Source: Amoebophrya sp. A120
Lineage: Eukaryota; Sar; Dinophyceae; Syndiniales; Amoebophryaceae
Direction of reading: 5' to 3'
NCBI GenBank assembly: GCA_905178155.1
Contig: CAJINV010000005.1
Coordinates: 3,826,918 to 3,890,917 of the forward strand
Length of the DNA stretch: 64,000 bases
The notes under the pieces were generated by a model that made no database searches, was not told where the DNA came from, and saw only the letters and a list, made by a program, of their open reading frames with translations. The position numbers and the translations under genes were made by a program. Positions 1-11,435 of the stretch are shown here, piece after piece (position 1 is the first letter of the stretch; the number at the start of each line of letters is the position of its first letter).

Positions 1-110
1 TTCTCGGCCTTTCGGCCCCTTCTCGGCCTTTCGGCCCCTTCTCTGCCTTTCGGCCCCTTGGCCTGTCGGTCGTTATTCAGCCTTTCGGCCTCTCGGCTTC
101 TCGGGCTACC
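1..110. repeat. GGCC-TTTC-GGCC short tandem repeats
   Basis: The window opens with about five degenerate copies of a unit near 19 bp built on the imperfect palindrome GGCCTTTCGGCC (TTCTCGGCCTTTCGGCCCC). The first two units are identical and later ones decay (CTCTGCC, GGCCTGTCGG, GGCTTCTCGGG). No coding sense is apparent. The array may continue to the left of the window. Confidence 0.8.
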
Positions 111-1215
111 GCTTTCCTGATTCTCGTTGATCGACACACTGTGGCGACATAACCTGCCAACTTGTAATTTTAATTGCTGGAGGAAAGCAATTAGCTTCTT
201 CGGGCAATAACCTTCAGCAATGGGAATCGGAATCCTCGATAAAAGCAACAAGAAGAGAAGATGAGTAACTACTATTGAACTGCAACTCCCACGAAATAAA
301 CAACATCATGTACCGACAGGCCCCGCACTCGGTTGCGTGAGCCCCGCGCGGATGATTTGCTGCGAAGTTTCCTTCTCGGTTGTATCTTGGTACATACTTG
401 GGGCGTGCGTCATTGTGTGGCTGAGCTCGAGCTATGCAAAGACATCATCCCCTCGCCCCACCATCGTCGCGAATGTGACGAGTAGTAAATAACAGCGCTT
501 GACTTACACTTAATTTCCCTCTCATGTCCTGCCCCATTGGCGAAAGATATTCAAGTGGCGCCCCGATTTCATTCTTTTTATTCCTAGTAATTTGCGGAGT
601 AATTGCATTGTATGTGGCGAAAACATCAGTGCATTCGTATCGTCCGGTGCGTTTATTTCTCTATCAAGTGCTGCTCCGTCTGCGATGCAAATGTTTAGGC
701 GAAGGAAGAATTAGCTCGCGTATCAGCGTTGGCGAATGCAATAAATTGAACGAAGTGACGTTGAGACCGGCTCCAATTTCGTGCGGCACAAACGGGGGCG
801 GAGACGGACTTGTCCGCCGCGCTGCCAAGTCCGGCGGGTCCCCGTAGTACAAATGCGAAGTCTTCATGGGCTGTTTGTGATTGTGGATTGTGTAAATATC
901 GAACCTTTCCTCCTTGCCGCTAGTCTCTTCTAATTGAGTCTGACTGTGACTTGTCTTTCTTCTTACTAGAATCCAGAATTCGTTCTTATTTAGATAAACT
1001 TTTCAGCCCCCAAAGCTGGTGGTGCACGCGACCAGTTCTACAGAATGGCGACAGTCTTGACACAACCGCGCTGGCGCTGCGTGCTACCCGCCCAGAAGTC
1101 GCCCATAATAAATGGATCCAATGCAACACAGGCATCCAACATTTATACTAATTGCAGTGCCGTATGTGGAAGCGCCGTATGGCTGAATCAGCACTAATTT
1201 CATGCAGCATGAGAG
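111..1215. other. Intergenic, no supported gene
   Basis: Short open frames occur on both strands (for example 524-847 plus) but none has recognisable domains, a supported intron structure or an introner. Nothing functional is visible. This stretch lies downstream of the minus-strand coiled-coil gene, so its right part is probably that gene's 3' flank. Confidence 0.5.
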
Positions 1216-4200
1216 CTATTTCATCAAAAACACGCGACCAACTAGCATATCTGTCGTAAAACAATTGCGGCGTACCGTCTGAAATTTGTTGCTGCTCCGC
1301 GGATCCCGCACTCGAAGACTGGCCTCTCGGGAGCCAAGTCGGGGCCCTGGTTCACCTATCCGCAGTGTTTCGACACCCGCCTCTTCGATCAGTTTGCGGC
1401 CCGACGCTTCGGCGAAGTGGCCCTGCAGACGAGGCTGTGCGGGGAGCGGCGCCCGGCTGGTGGCCTCCATAAGATGGTGCTGCGAGAGTCCTCCTCCGCC
1501 CGGGGGTAGAATTTGTCCTCCCCCTCGCTCCGGACTCAGGCTGCGCTGCGTGCGGGGGCTGAGGCTTCGCATGCTCGACTCCCCGAGCAGCGAGCGCGTG
1601 TGCAGGCTGGGCTCGTCCGTGGAGGTAGCGGAAATGCGGCTCATGCTGTAAAAGTTGCTGGAAACGTACGCGTATGCATTGCAAAAGTATCGTATTCGTA
1701 CTGCAATCATGCATTACAAATTTTCTTGTCAAGTCAAATCCGCATTACAAATTTTATTTCTCATGCTAAGAAAATTTGTAATGCATTTATACGAGTACGA
1801 TACTTTTGCAGTTCATAACGCGTTCAGATTCCGCCGGACTTCTTCGGAGGTCCGGTACCGCTTCGGGCTCGACTTCGGACTGGCTTTTCGGATGATGGCA
1901 CTCGTCCGGGCCCGCTTCTGCAGCGCCGCCTCAAAGGTTTCAAAGCCCTTATAAAACTCCTGGTACATCTTTCGCTGGTCGTCGGCCGTCATCTCCCCGC
2001 TGCCGCTGGTGTGCAGCACGCTCATGAGCGAGCGTTGCTGGCCCGACCAATGCTTGCCGGCCCGGTTCTCCTGCCGGATCATGCGGTCCAGCGCGTCCTG
2101 GTAGAGCCGTTCGTACATATCAAATGAAAAAATGTCTGGGTCTGGAACATTGCGAGATTTGTCATGCTGATCCGGCATGGCCCTTAAATCTGTATTGCGT
2201 GGCCACAAACAGCCTCTCTCGCCTGTCATGCAAAAGCGCAGTTTCTCATGCGGAATACGCAGCGCAGAAGCACGAAGCAACAGCAACTTGTCATGCTTGG
2301 CGGCGCATTACAGTGCATTTCTTATTGACTGACTTGCATCACAAGTTTCCAGATCGACATTTTTGCATTTCATAGTACACCTTGCGGATCGACTTCGCCC
2401 CGAACAGGAGGTTGGTGATCCCGCTATCCTTCAGGGCGGCGTCGATCAGGTTGTTCTTCACGCCCGCCTTGCTCAGAGCCTGCTTCATATCGGTAAACTT
2501 CGACTGGAGTTCGGTGACCGCGGCCTCGAGCTTTTTCGCGTACACTTCCTTCTCTTCCAGATCCGCCCGAAGCTGTGCGACCAACTTCTCCAGCCGCCGG
2601 ATCTGCTGCGTCTTCGGGTCCACCTCCACGCGGGTGGCCTTCTGCATCAGAAACTGCTCCTTGCTCTCCTTATCCACCACCACACGCGTGTTGCCCTCTT
2701 CGGCCCCCACCACCTCGAACCGGTCCGCGTTGCGCCGCATTTGCTCCGGGTTCAACACCTGTTCGATAGTAAGCTCCTGCGCCACCGGCTCGCCGTTCTC
2801 GTTCAAGATCGGATTGTCCTCGATAGGGACGTACACGTTGCGCTTCTCCTGCACTTTGTTCTGGACTTTGTAGCTTTGACCTGCATATTCACAGAAACAT
2901 CAAGGAAAAAGATTTATTGAGAAGAAGATGCGTCCAGAATTCGGCGCCGCGAGCTCATGATGTAAGTAGTAGATCCGGGTCAAGTTGGAGAAACGAACCT
3001 GAAACAGAACAGAGCCGGCACGAGGAAAAAGAAGTGCAGTCGGCTTTTTAAAAAATATCGGCGTGAAAATGTTGAAAATGCACCATCCCCGACGGAGACT
3101 GACGACGCTAGAACAAGCCGCTCACTACGATATTGAGACCTGGCTCTCTGACTCTGTCCGCTGAGGATCATACCAAGCAGTAGTACTTACGTACCTATAC
3201 TACACAACTCGTACAAAATGAATCCGTTTATTGACACCTCGCTTCTTGTCGTCCACGCCCGCGTAAGTAACCTCGCCCTGGTCGTTGCCCAGGTCTCGGA
3301 ACGCCCACTCGCGGTCGGACTCGGAGCTGTGCGCGCCGCCGCTGGGCGCTCCCGCGCTGAGGCGCCCCACGCTCGACGCCGGCTTGGAGTAGGGTCGACT
3401 GCCCCCCTGGCTGCTGGCCGCGCCGCGACTCCCCGGCTTACTGCCCGACGACATGCTGTGCGCGTACGGTACGCCGGCCACCTGCCGCGCCACCTCCAGC
3501 GGGCTGTCTCCCTCCAGGGGCAACATGGCCTCCGGGACGGGGACGGTGCCGGGACGCATCTTTTTCACCGCCGTCAGCTCTTCCGCGTCCGGGTGCGCGT
3601 CCACAAACACCCAGGTGCGTTTCTCCACGATCTTGCGCTGTACGCGAAACTCCTTACCGGTCTCCACCTCCGTGATTTTCGCGACCTTGTCGTCCACCTC
3701 TTTCATCTTGTAGCCGCTCAGGCCCTGCACCCGCACCTCGCGCGGTTCGCTGCGGGCGTTCATCGGGGCCTCATTCGGGAATATCCACTCTTCCTCGCTT
3801 TGTTCCAGGCCGCGCCGGCTACCGCCGAATGCGCTCTTCTCGCGCGACGGCAAACGGGAATTGTCCTACAGTTTTACAATCTTTTAGTTTTGCCGTGTGT
3901 TGTAGTTGTCTCAAACTCGTCGAGTTTTCATTCCTACAGCCTGAAGAAGAAGAACCAGTGCGGGATACAATCGAGGATATAATGTTCCCTGCTCGGTATA
4001 ACTATAATAGCACGCGGCGCTCGGCGACCGATACTTCTGCAAATCAAGTAGTTCCAGTAGTTGTGTACCGAATCCATGGGGCCTCGGTACTGGTCAATGT
4101 TGTCCAGGTCGTCCGGCGAAGACATTGCTCGGGACGAAGGCGACACATCTGGAGAAACTTGCGCGGCCGGCATCGCGACGCCCGCCGCACTAGCCTTTTC

Positions 4201-7200
4201 AGCCTGAAAATTTCATTTTATTAACCGAATGTCTTGTCGCACGATCAGAGCCGCGCCGGCTCTTATCATTTTTGTCTTCAATGTTACGATCATTTGAGAT
4301 AATGCGCACATAGAGCTGAAAGCGACAAATTTTCCTGTCACGTTTGTACCATTTCCCCCATACGTTCCTCCATTTTCGCCATCTTCCCCTCCAGCTTGGA
4401 AGCGTCTTTCCTTGCTTGCGCCGCGTCCTTCTTAGAGGCCGCCAACTCGGCAAGCAGCCGGTTGATTTCGTTCTTCAGGTCCATGTTTTCGCCCTGCAGC
4501 ATGTCGACAGACTGCTCGAGGCCATCAACCTTGTCGCGCAGCAACGAAGACTCCGCCTATCAAATGCAAAAATGTCTGGGTCTGGAATGTTGCTTATCAT
4601 GCATATTTTGTATGACCCAGGATGTCTGTAATGCACGACCTAGCATCACAGATTTTTAGAGAGCCTCCTGTTCCCTACTCCGCATGACAAATGCCGTCCC
4701 CGCGTAGCACAAACTAGACTCCTCTTGCTGGTCACGCAATACAGATTTTTTTTAGAGTCCAAAGTTAGCATCACAAGTTCCAACCTTCCAGACCCAAACA
4801 TTTTTGCATTTGATACCGCCTCCATTTTTGCCATCTCCTGAACGGCGAAATCTGGGAGGCCTCCGTCGGCGCCCGTGCCTTTCGCACTGACTCCTTTTCC
4901 GGTTGAGGATGAGCTTGCCGGACGGGAATCTGCCGCCCGCTGTGCGGTGTCGGCCTGTTTCACAAGTTGAAGTTTGCAGGTAACACATTCTATCTACAGC
5001 ACGTAAGACTGAATCTATTACGTACCATGAAATACTCAGCGACAGCAACCTCCTCGTGCGTCACCAGTAAGAGTAACAAAAATATGTACAACATATATAT
5101 CGATATGATGCTCGAGGGCGGCAATTCTGAGCAACGACCGACCACTGCTATTACAACCAAGAAATTAAGCCTCTTACCATTCATTTCATCCATTACATGA
5201 TGAGCAGGGAGTAGTAAGTGAAGATTTTTACTTACGTACCTTCATCGCGCCCATGCGCTCGATTTCCTTCTCGGCAAGCTTGAGCTTCTTTTCCAACTCC
5301 CGCTTCTCCCGCAGGGCCTGCTCGGCCTGCGCTTTCAGGGTGGCGATTTGCTTTTTCAGGTCCTCGGCGCTTTCCTGGTCGTCCACGGGCATCATGGCCG
5401 CCACCACGGCGTTCTGCCCGCTGCCGGTTTCCTCCAACTTGCGAATCTTGTTCTCCAGCGCGAGCTTTTCCTGTTCGGTGGTCCGGAAAAATTCTTGTAG
5501 GTGCTTTATCTTATCTTGTAACGCCTGGATTTGGTCGAGGAATTCGGCATTCCCACTCGTCCCCTTTAACGCCGTAATCAGCTTGTCGCGCTGGGACAAG
5601 GCAAGCTCCGCATCGTCCTGAAAAAATTTGTTGCTTCAACGTGAAGATGATCATAGCGATGAAACAACTGAAGAGGCAAATGCCGATCTTTTTCTACTTA
5701 TTTTTTCCTGCAATTGCACGGAGGACGGAAGCCCCGCAAGTCGCGTCTTGGCCAGCTATGTACTAGTTCAAGCCGACTGATATAAATTGCGAATACCCTA
5801 CTAACAATTTGACAGAGACATGAAGTTCTACACGGATATTAGATCATGCAGGTTGTGGACAAGAATTGGACTGTCAAACATTCATCCGATTCATCCGAGG
5901 GATATTGTGAATAATCAAATCAATAAAATACCTTCTGCTTAGACATCAAGTCCAACTTTTTCTGCAGGCTGTCTCGCTCCTGCTATGAAAATGCAAAATC
6001 CCCCTAGTACCCATATTCGAACAAAGTGATTTTTCTGTTGCGGAGGTATGAGCGTACACAAATTCACGCGTAGTTTTGCAAGAGGGCTATGGCACCCAAC
6101 GATCCGTAATGAAGATGATCGAAGGCAAGTTATTGTCGACGTGCTACTCATCTGCCCAGTTTTTAGCCTACCCGCACAGACCGAGCGTCTTGCTCCTGCG
6201 CGCGACTCCAGAGGGGATGCGCCCCCTCGTCCTTTTGCACTTGACTATTTGTAAGAGAAACTTTATACGAACAGGGGTTTTGACTTCGAGGGAATTTCTC
6301 CTTCGCGGATACCCTCTGCGCGTTCACGAGGTTCTGCACGGTTTCGCCCATAACCTGCTTCATGGCCTGGCGACCCGACTGGAATGCTGATTTCAGCCGG
6401 TCGCGGAGGAACTCCTTCAGGAGCTCTTTCTGGGTGTCATCCAGGTTCAACCACACCTCGCTGTTGATAAAGCTGATGTCGTCAGGCCCGCAGAGCTGCG
6501 CGAGCATGGCTTCCACCGCGGCTTTTTGGCTGGTGGCGTCTTCACTCATGAACCGCATCTGGTCCTTCATCACGTTCACAGTCTGGAAGTACTCCTTCCT
6601 GACCTCCCCGAACACGGCGTTGTCCTTCGCGTCGACCTTTCGATTTTGGAACGCGTAGAACAGCGCCTCCCGGAGCGCTTCCAGCTTGCCCTCCACCAAG
6701 GCTTCGACGAGAAGCAGTGTCGTATGGAGAGAAAAAAGTTTGACACAGTCATTAACTTCAACTTGCAGGTTTTGCATTACAAATTTTTGTAGCATCACAG
6801 CTTTCCTCTGTATTGCAGAAACACTAGGGAAAATCCTTATGAAGTGTGGCTGTGATGCATTTTTACGCATGACTGAGAGTTTTGTATTGCGAAAATGCGC
6901 ATGAGTGATCGTGACGAACTTTTTTTCTTTGATATGTCGTGAACCAGGTGTAGTCGGTCAGAATGGAGAGCATCAGGTTCTTCGGAGCGCCAAAGGAGTA
7001 CACCATTCGGGCGCCCCAGTACTGAATCATCTCGGCGATCGATACTTCGGAATCCAGTGCAAAAGTATCGCACTCGTATAAATGCAAGTCTTGCATTACA
7101 AATCTTTTTCTTAAGGTAAATCCGCATCGCAAATTTTATCTCTCATGCTGTGGAAATTTGTAATGCATTGATACGAGTACGATACTTTTGCAGTTCATAT

Positions 7201-7752
7201 TCGGAATCCAGGAACGAGTGGAGCTGCTTTTGGATTTTCATGGGAATGCGGATCTTGAACAGCCGCCACTTTTGCACCCCATACCGGTTTGGATGGAAGT
7301 AGTGGGCAAAGGGGCGAAAGTTTTCCAACTCCTCGCCCACCGGAATGTCCTTCTCCTGCCCGCGTTTTCTCCAAGGGAAAAGCAGTAGACCCATACAACC
7401 GTATCAGCCAAGATTTGATGTAGCACGCAGCTTTTTGTCTGCTCAGCATAACGAATCTTCTCGGCACCTCTTTGGCCCGTTAGCCGTTTTGCATGACAGG
7501 GTTCGAAGCAGCTTCTTGTGCCATAAAAACAGCAAAAATACAAATTCATTTTTGCTTTTTGGTCGGGGTGTAAGTACTTCTTCCCTGGAGGATATCCTTC
7601 GTCAAGATTTGGATTTCATCCTTGGTAAGGCCGCGGTCCTCCTCGATCATGAATGGCTGCGAGAGGTGTGGTCGCTCTCTCCGCGGGCTCGTGTCGATAA
7701 TTGTGTTGGGCTCCCAAGCTGGGGCCCCGCGGGGACCGGGCGACGAGGGCAT
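1216..7752 (-). CDS. Large coiled-coil protein, function unknown
   Basis: Thirteen-exon gene model of 1,211 residues. Exons in gene order: 7752-7588, 7370-7200, 7045-6935, 6717-6312, 5978-5932, 5617-5240, 4954-4816, 4552-4350, 4203-4069, 3865-3238, 2880-2375, 2112-1818, 1667-1216. Five junctions are ordinary GT-AG introns and seven are introners. All phases agree and the frame closes on a stop at 1216. The N-terminal part (about residues 55-300) is helical and tryptophan-containing (WRLFKIRIPMKIQKQLHSF). Residues of roughly 240-500 are heptad-rich coiled coil (QERDSLQKKLDLMSKQK, EDLKKQIATLKAQAEQALRE). A second coiled coil follows near ALSKAGVKNN, and the last 150 residues are Ser/Pro/Gly-rich and look disordered. 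The start ATG at 7752 opens the first exon. I do not recognise a family. A cytoskeletal or scaffolding role is only a guess from the coiled coils. Confidence 0.8.
1673..1817. mobile_element. Introner, family D (145 bp)
   Basis: Termini TATGCATTGCAAAAGTATCG and its inverse ending CAGTTCATA. The target duplication ACGCG is exact (1668-1672 and 1818-1822). It separates the last two exons of the coiled-coil gene; removal joins RRNLNA to YVSSNF in frame. The inner part repeats the sense and antisense forms of GCATTACAAATTTT. Confidence 0.9.
2118..2374. mobile_element. Introner, family A (257 bp)
   Basis: Starts TATCAAATGAAAAAATGTCT and ends with the inverse GCATTTCATA. Exact GTACA duplication (2113-2117 and 2375-2379). 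Lies in the minus-strand coiled-coil gene; removal joins IRKVY to ERLYQDALDR in frame. Confidence 0.9.
4558..4815. mobile_element. Introner, family A (258 bp)
   Basis: Well-conserved family A copy with both terminal repeats intact, TATCAAATGCAAAAATGTCT and its inverse. Exact CCGCC duplication (4553-4557 and 4816-4820). Its orientation on the plus strand equals that of copies in plus-strand genes, yet here the host gene is on the minus strand. Removal joins AKMEA to ESSLLRDKV in frame. Confidence 0.92.
5984..6311. mobile_element. Introner, family B-like, degenerate (328 bp)
   Basis: Starts TATGAAAATGCAAAATCCCC; the inverse of the right end is TATCCGCGAAGGAGAAATTC. The duplication is decayed (CCTGC/CCCTC on the plus strand, two mismatches). 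Removal joins VNAQR to ERDSLQKKLDL in frame within the coiled-coil gene, which is the main support. Confidence 0.75.
6723..6934. mobile_element. Introner, family E (212 bp)
   Basis: Termini TATGGAGAGAAAAAAGTTTG and the inverse of TATCAAAGAAAAAAAGTTCG. Exact TGTCG duplication (6718-6722 and 6935-6939). Removal from the minus-strand coiled-coil gene joins YTWFTT to LLLVEALVEG in frame. Confidence 0.88.
7058..7199. mobile_element. Introner, family D with 12-bp flanking duplication
   Basis: Left end TGCAAAAGTATCG lacks the first bases of the D terminus, whereas the right end CGATACTTTTGCAGTTCATA is complete. Instead of 5 bp, the flanks share 12 bp, TTCGGAATCCAG (7046-7057 and 7200-7211). Removal of the element plus one 12-bp copy joins HSFLDSE to VSIAEMIQ in frame. 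Confidence 0.82.
7371..7587. mobile_element. Probable introner, unclassified (217 bp)
   Basis: The ends CCAAGGGAAAAGCAGTAGAC and the inverse of CAGGGAAGAAGTACTTACAC form an imperfect inverted repeat. No target duplication is visible and no canonical GT-AG pair keeps phase. Removing it joins TKDIL to RKRGQEKDIP in frame in the coiled-coil gene. It contains the GCATGACAG motif typical of the other introners. Confidence 0.55.
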
Positions 7753-8824
7753 GACTTTGTGCGATATTAACTACCACCCGATATTAATTTCGGTCGACAC
7801 AATGGGAAAACCACTACAGACCTGGATTAGAGAGCAGCATGGTCCGTGCTGTTGTCCTTCGGCGCGATGCTGCGGCTACTGTTCAAGTTTACGATTTCTA
7901 TATTTTTCGACTTGTAGTAAGACAACAGGCTCGCAACGAATGGATTTCGCAGCTGCGTCAGCTTTTAGTCTCCCTTTTCAGTGGCAGTGCGAGTGCCAGT
8001 GCCCCGACTTTGCCACCCTTTTTTGCATTAACAAAAAAAAAGCTACTGAAGATTTTGTTGGAGTAAGTCATTTATACGATATAGGGACGTATCTGCTGCT
8101 GCTGGAAAACTGCCAAGCATGGCCGTATTTGTACACTTTCGAAGCGAAACGAACCTCCTACAACGCGATGCTATTGTTCTTTTTTCAAACAAACGAGCGA
8201 ATAAGACGAGAGCGAGAGTGGGTTCGATTTTTTACCACGAATAGCTTCTTTTTTTTTATTTTCCCAGTCGATTTCTTGCCCCGGTAAATCAAAATGAAGT
8301 TGCCCACATTTCAATGTCGCGAACAGACGAGGTTGGCCCGTGGTCAAAAGGATTAGGTGATGCTACATACCGAGTAAAGTGAACATCCCCATTTCCTACA
8401 AAAACAGACGCACGCAAATTTCTCTGCTCACATGAACACATTGAAGTTGCGAAGAGCTCCGTGTGATTCTTCGACCGGCTAAGCACTTCAGACAAAATCG
8501 AATTCAAAGCAAGTGGATTGTGAAGAGTACGAAACTGATGTTTTTCTTCGACGAAGTTGTGTTGCGCTCGCATAATCCAGTTTGCTCGTCCTTGTATGTA
8601 GTACTAGTGCTTTAAATGATGAATCAGCCTCCGAGGGAGATTGCACTCGTAGAAGTGATGACAGCAGCTACAACCAGCTTGCTGGTAGATCATACATCAA
8701 CTACCTCGAGATAAACATATGCACATGGCAAAACTATTGTGGAAGTAGACTATTGTACAAAAACTTCGTATATGATTTTTCCCGCACCAAAATTACTGCT
8801 CTGAAGCATTGACACATCTTCCTC
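7753..8824. other. Intergenic between two minus-strand genes
   Basis: No supported coding region. It should hold the 3' flank of the PH-domain gene and the upstream region of the coiled-coil gene. Short poly-A and poly-T runs (for example near 8030 and 8250) are present. No introner termini were found here, in keeping with introners being confined to gene bodies. Confidence 0.5.
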
Positions 8825-10531
8825 TCAGCGGTTCCACCTGCCGCTGAGCGCATCGCACTCTGCCAATGCCTGCAACCAGGCCTCAGCCGACGGATTGGCA
8901 TTACCCGCGACATTGCTAGAAGAGGCAAAGATCGCAATTACGTAGCCGCTATGCCTTGTAAACATGTCTGGGTCTGAGAGGAAACCGCAGTCGTGTCATG
9001 CGGCTTTTGTATGACATGCAAGGTATGGTTTGGGATAAACGCCCTAATATCATCGCTTATTTTGTTTTTGCGACATACCCATTCTGCATGAGAAATCCAC
9101 CCCCTTCAGCGTGATCAAAAACGAACAGCATTTGGATCTGCTGTTCATGCAGTGCAAATCTTTGGCTCAGCACCCTGAGCTACCATCACAAATGTGCGAC
9201 ATTTTTCCTCGACCCAAACGTATTTCAAAGCATAGCCGCGCCAGTCCAACAACTCAATGGTCCCCCGGTAGTGACCCCGCACCGCCCGGCAGTTTCCAAG
9301 AGGCGCGAACGGATAAATGGCCTCCGCTTTGATCGCGGCCTGGTGCTGCAACTGCTTGTAGTACTCCTCTGTACCCGCACCACCATTTGCGCCACCTGCT
9401 TCCTCGTTCTTTCTTGCCTCATTTTTGTTCTCGCTCTGGATCGTGCGCAGCAGCAAGACTCTTGCCTTCCGAAAATGCTCCAAGTTTGCGAACTGGAAGA
9501 GCCGGCCGTCGCGCAGCAGCACGAGATACACCTCTCGGTTTACCAGCAGGGCCGGCGAGACCTGCTCCAGATAGCCCTCCAGAGTAATGTCTGGGTTGCT
9601 TGGAAAAGCAACGGACAGTGGCGGAAAGTCGCTATCGGTCACGTATTTGCCCGACGCAACCGGATAGTAGTGCTTTTGCTCCTCGGAGTCGTCGAAAAGG
9701 CTCCCGAACCAACCGTCACCTGGAAAAATTTATTTTGGCAGCAAGGTCGACGTCCTAGCACTACTCGTGGGGGCAGCCAGTATGGCAGCTCTGCATGTTG
9801 CGAAAAATAACACTATCATCCGGTGAGGCGGGAGGTTCACAGAATACTCATTTTCATGTACATAGTCCACTGCGTTTGTTGTACTAGGTTTTCAACATCA
9901 CCTGCAACATCACGACTTCGCATGTGAAGTAAAAATGCCGACGCAGCTGCACGGAGCAAGAAAGTAGCTGTACACCCGCAACATCAAGACAATGAGAAAA
10001 CAATAAAAGTCTATGTGAAATAAGGTATATGCGTATCAAAATACAGGCCCGGCCGCAGCAGCGGTTGCTATCTGGACTTGGAGGCGGTCTGCGCAGCATG
10101 CCGCCGCCCTTATAGGCAATTTCTAGGACGTTCTCGGGCGTAAACCGGGTTTTCGTCTCCCGGACGAGGTTCAGCATGGGCACCTTCTCCGGGCGACTCG
10201 TGTGCACCTGCGCCGCGGCGCGGATATCCTGTCGCGGTACGCGGTAGTTCCAAAACGCATGCTCCCCTTGATGTTCCGGGCCATTACCATTTCCGGGCAG
10301 ACGGCCGCTGCTTGGCTGCACGTTGCGTGCCGGGCTCTCGTCGATCCGCCGCTGGATTTCCGACTTTGGCCGGAACACAAACTCCTGCGCAATCGGGGGC
10401 CCCGTGTCGGTTTGCTCCTGGTAGTTCTCCTCGTCGTTGTAACCGATTGCGGATATGATTGCCGACGCGTTGCGGGGCTGCGTCGCTCCTTTCGGGGCCG
10501 GGAACGGGTGGCCGCCTGTCGTGGTCACCAT
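8825..10531 (-). CDS. PH-domain protein
   Basis: Three exons, 10531-10045, 9719-9235 and 8944-8825, total 1092 nt or 363 residues. The first intron is GT-AG and the second is a family A introner. The N-terminal 160 residues are polar and probably disordered. From about residue 195 a pleckstrin-homology fold is readable: LEGYLEQVSPALL (first strand), REVYLVLLRDGRLFQF (second and third strands), then a low-complexity loop with EARKNEEAGGANGG. After TIELLDWRGY the introner interrupts, and the last exon supplies YVIAIFASSS and the closing helix EAWLQALAEC with the conserved PH tryptophan. PH domains usually bind phosphoinositides or proteins at membranes; no catalytic partner domain is seen. The ATG at 10531 is the first in frame. 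The C-terminal helix appearing only after introner removal is strong evidence for the splice. Confidence 0.85.
8950..9234. mobile_element. Introner, family A, diverged (285 bp)
   Basis: Termini TATGCCTTGTAAACATGTCT and the inverse of TATGCTTTGAAATACGTTTG. Exact GCCGC duplication (8945-8949 and 9235-9239). Removal from the minus-strand PH-domain gene joins LLDWRG to YVIAIFASS and completes the domain. Confidence 0.92.
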
Positions 10532-11435
10532 CGCGAGGAGCGACGATTGCTTTCGTACTACTGAAGGGCACTACTCGTGAAAATAAGTTGTTCACAATTT
10601 TCAAACCAACGCGTTAAATGTACACGGAAGGAACTTCTAATACGGAACTAGAACAAAGAAAGTCAAGCTCTGAGACGGTTCGCGGAGGATCGAGAGGACT
10701 CTTGATGCAGCTAACCTCCGACTGATGAATTTCCTATTGATAAGTTTTCTAGCTCAACATCTAGGACAACTAGTAGTACTTAGGCGTTCTCCGGGGACGA
10801 CCTGTCTGGCGCTTGCGTCAGGAAAGAACGAGATCGGCAACTTAGCAGAGTCATGAAGATGATAAGTATCTATGCATAGTAACTTAGAATAATCTTTACC
10901 GCGGTCCACTATTTTGTGCAGCGTTGGCAAGAGGTCTTTTCGAGTGGACCTGTTGCGTTTCTACTGCGAACTGCGGACCAACGAAGGACGAGGGCGGATC
11001 GATCAGGACGAATCAACGTGGACGGATCAACGAGGACGGATGGATCAACGAAAACTAGAGGAAACAATAGGTTTAAAAGTTTTCGAACGTTGGAACGAGT
11101 CGGAGGACGAAGCTCAGAACGAAATAATACAGAGGGAATGCACAGAACGACGCTTCAGCTTGATTCTAGACATGGTATTTCTATTGTCGTTGCTGCCAGT
11201 TTTGAATAAAGTTCTTCGCAAAAAATTCGTTCTTTCGATCTGACACGAAAGTTGTAGAGGTCTTTACCGTAATAACACCGAGACGAGGACGACTCCGAAG
11301 TTAGAAAATAAATCGGAGACAGAAGAGAACAAACTGTAGTTTGACCACAAGCTGCTCCGACAGAGGAAGTCAGTCTCCTTTGCCGCAGAGAGCACAACAG
11401 ATTGGTTTTCGGCGGTCCAACAGCCTGCCTTTTCT
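10532..11435. other. Intergenic with short GGACGGATCAACGA-type repeats
   Basis: No supported gene. Between about 10979 and 11050 a degenerate tandem repeat of roughly 13-15 bp, GGACGGATCAACGA-like, occurs four to five times. The open frames across it have no recognisable product. Confidence 0.55.
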
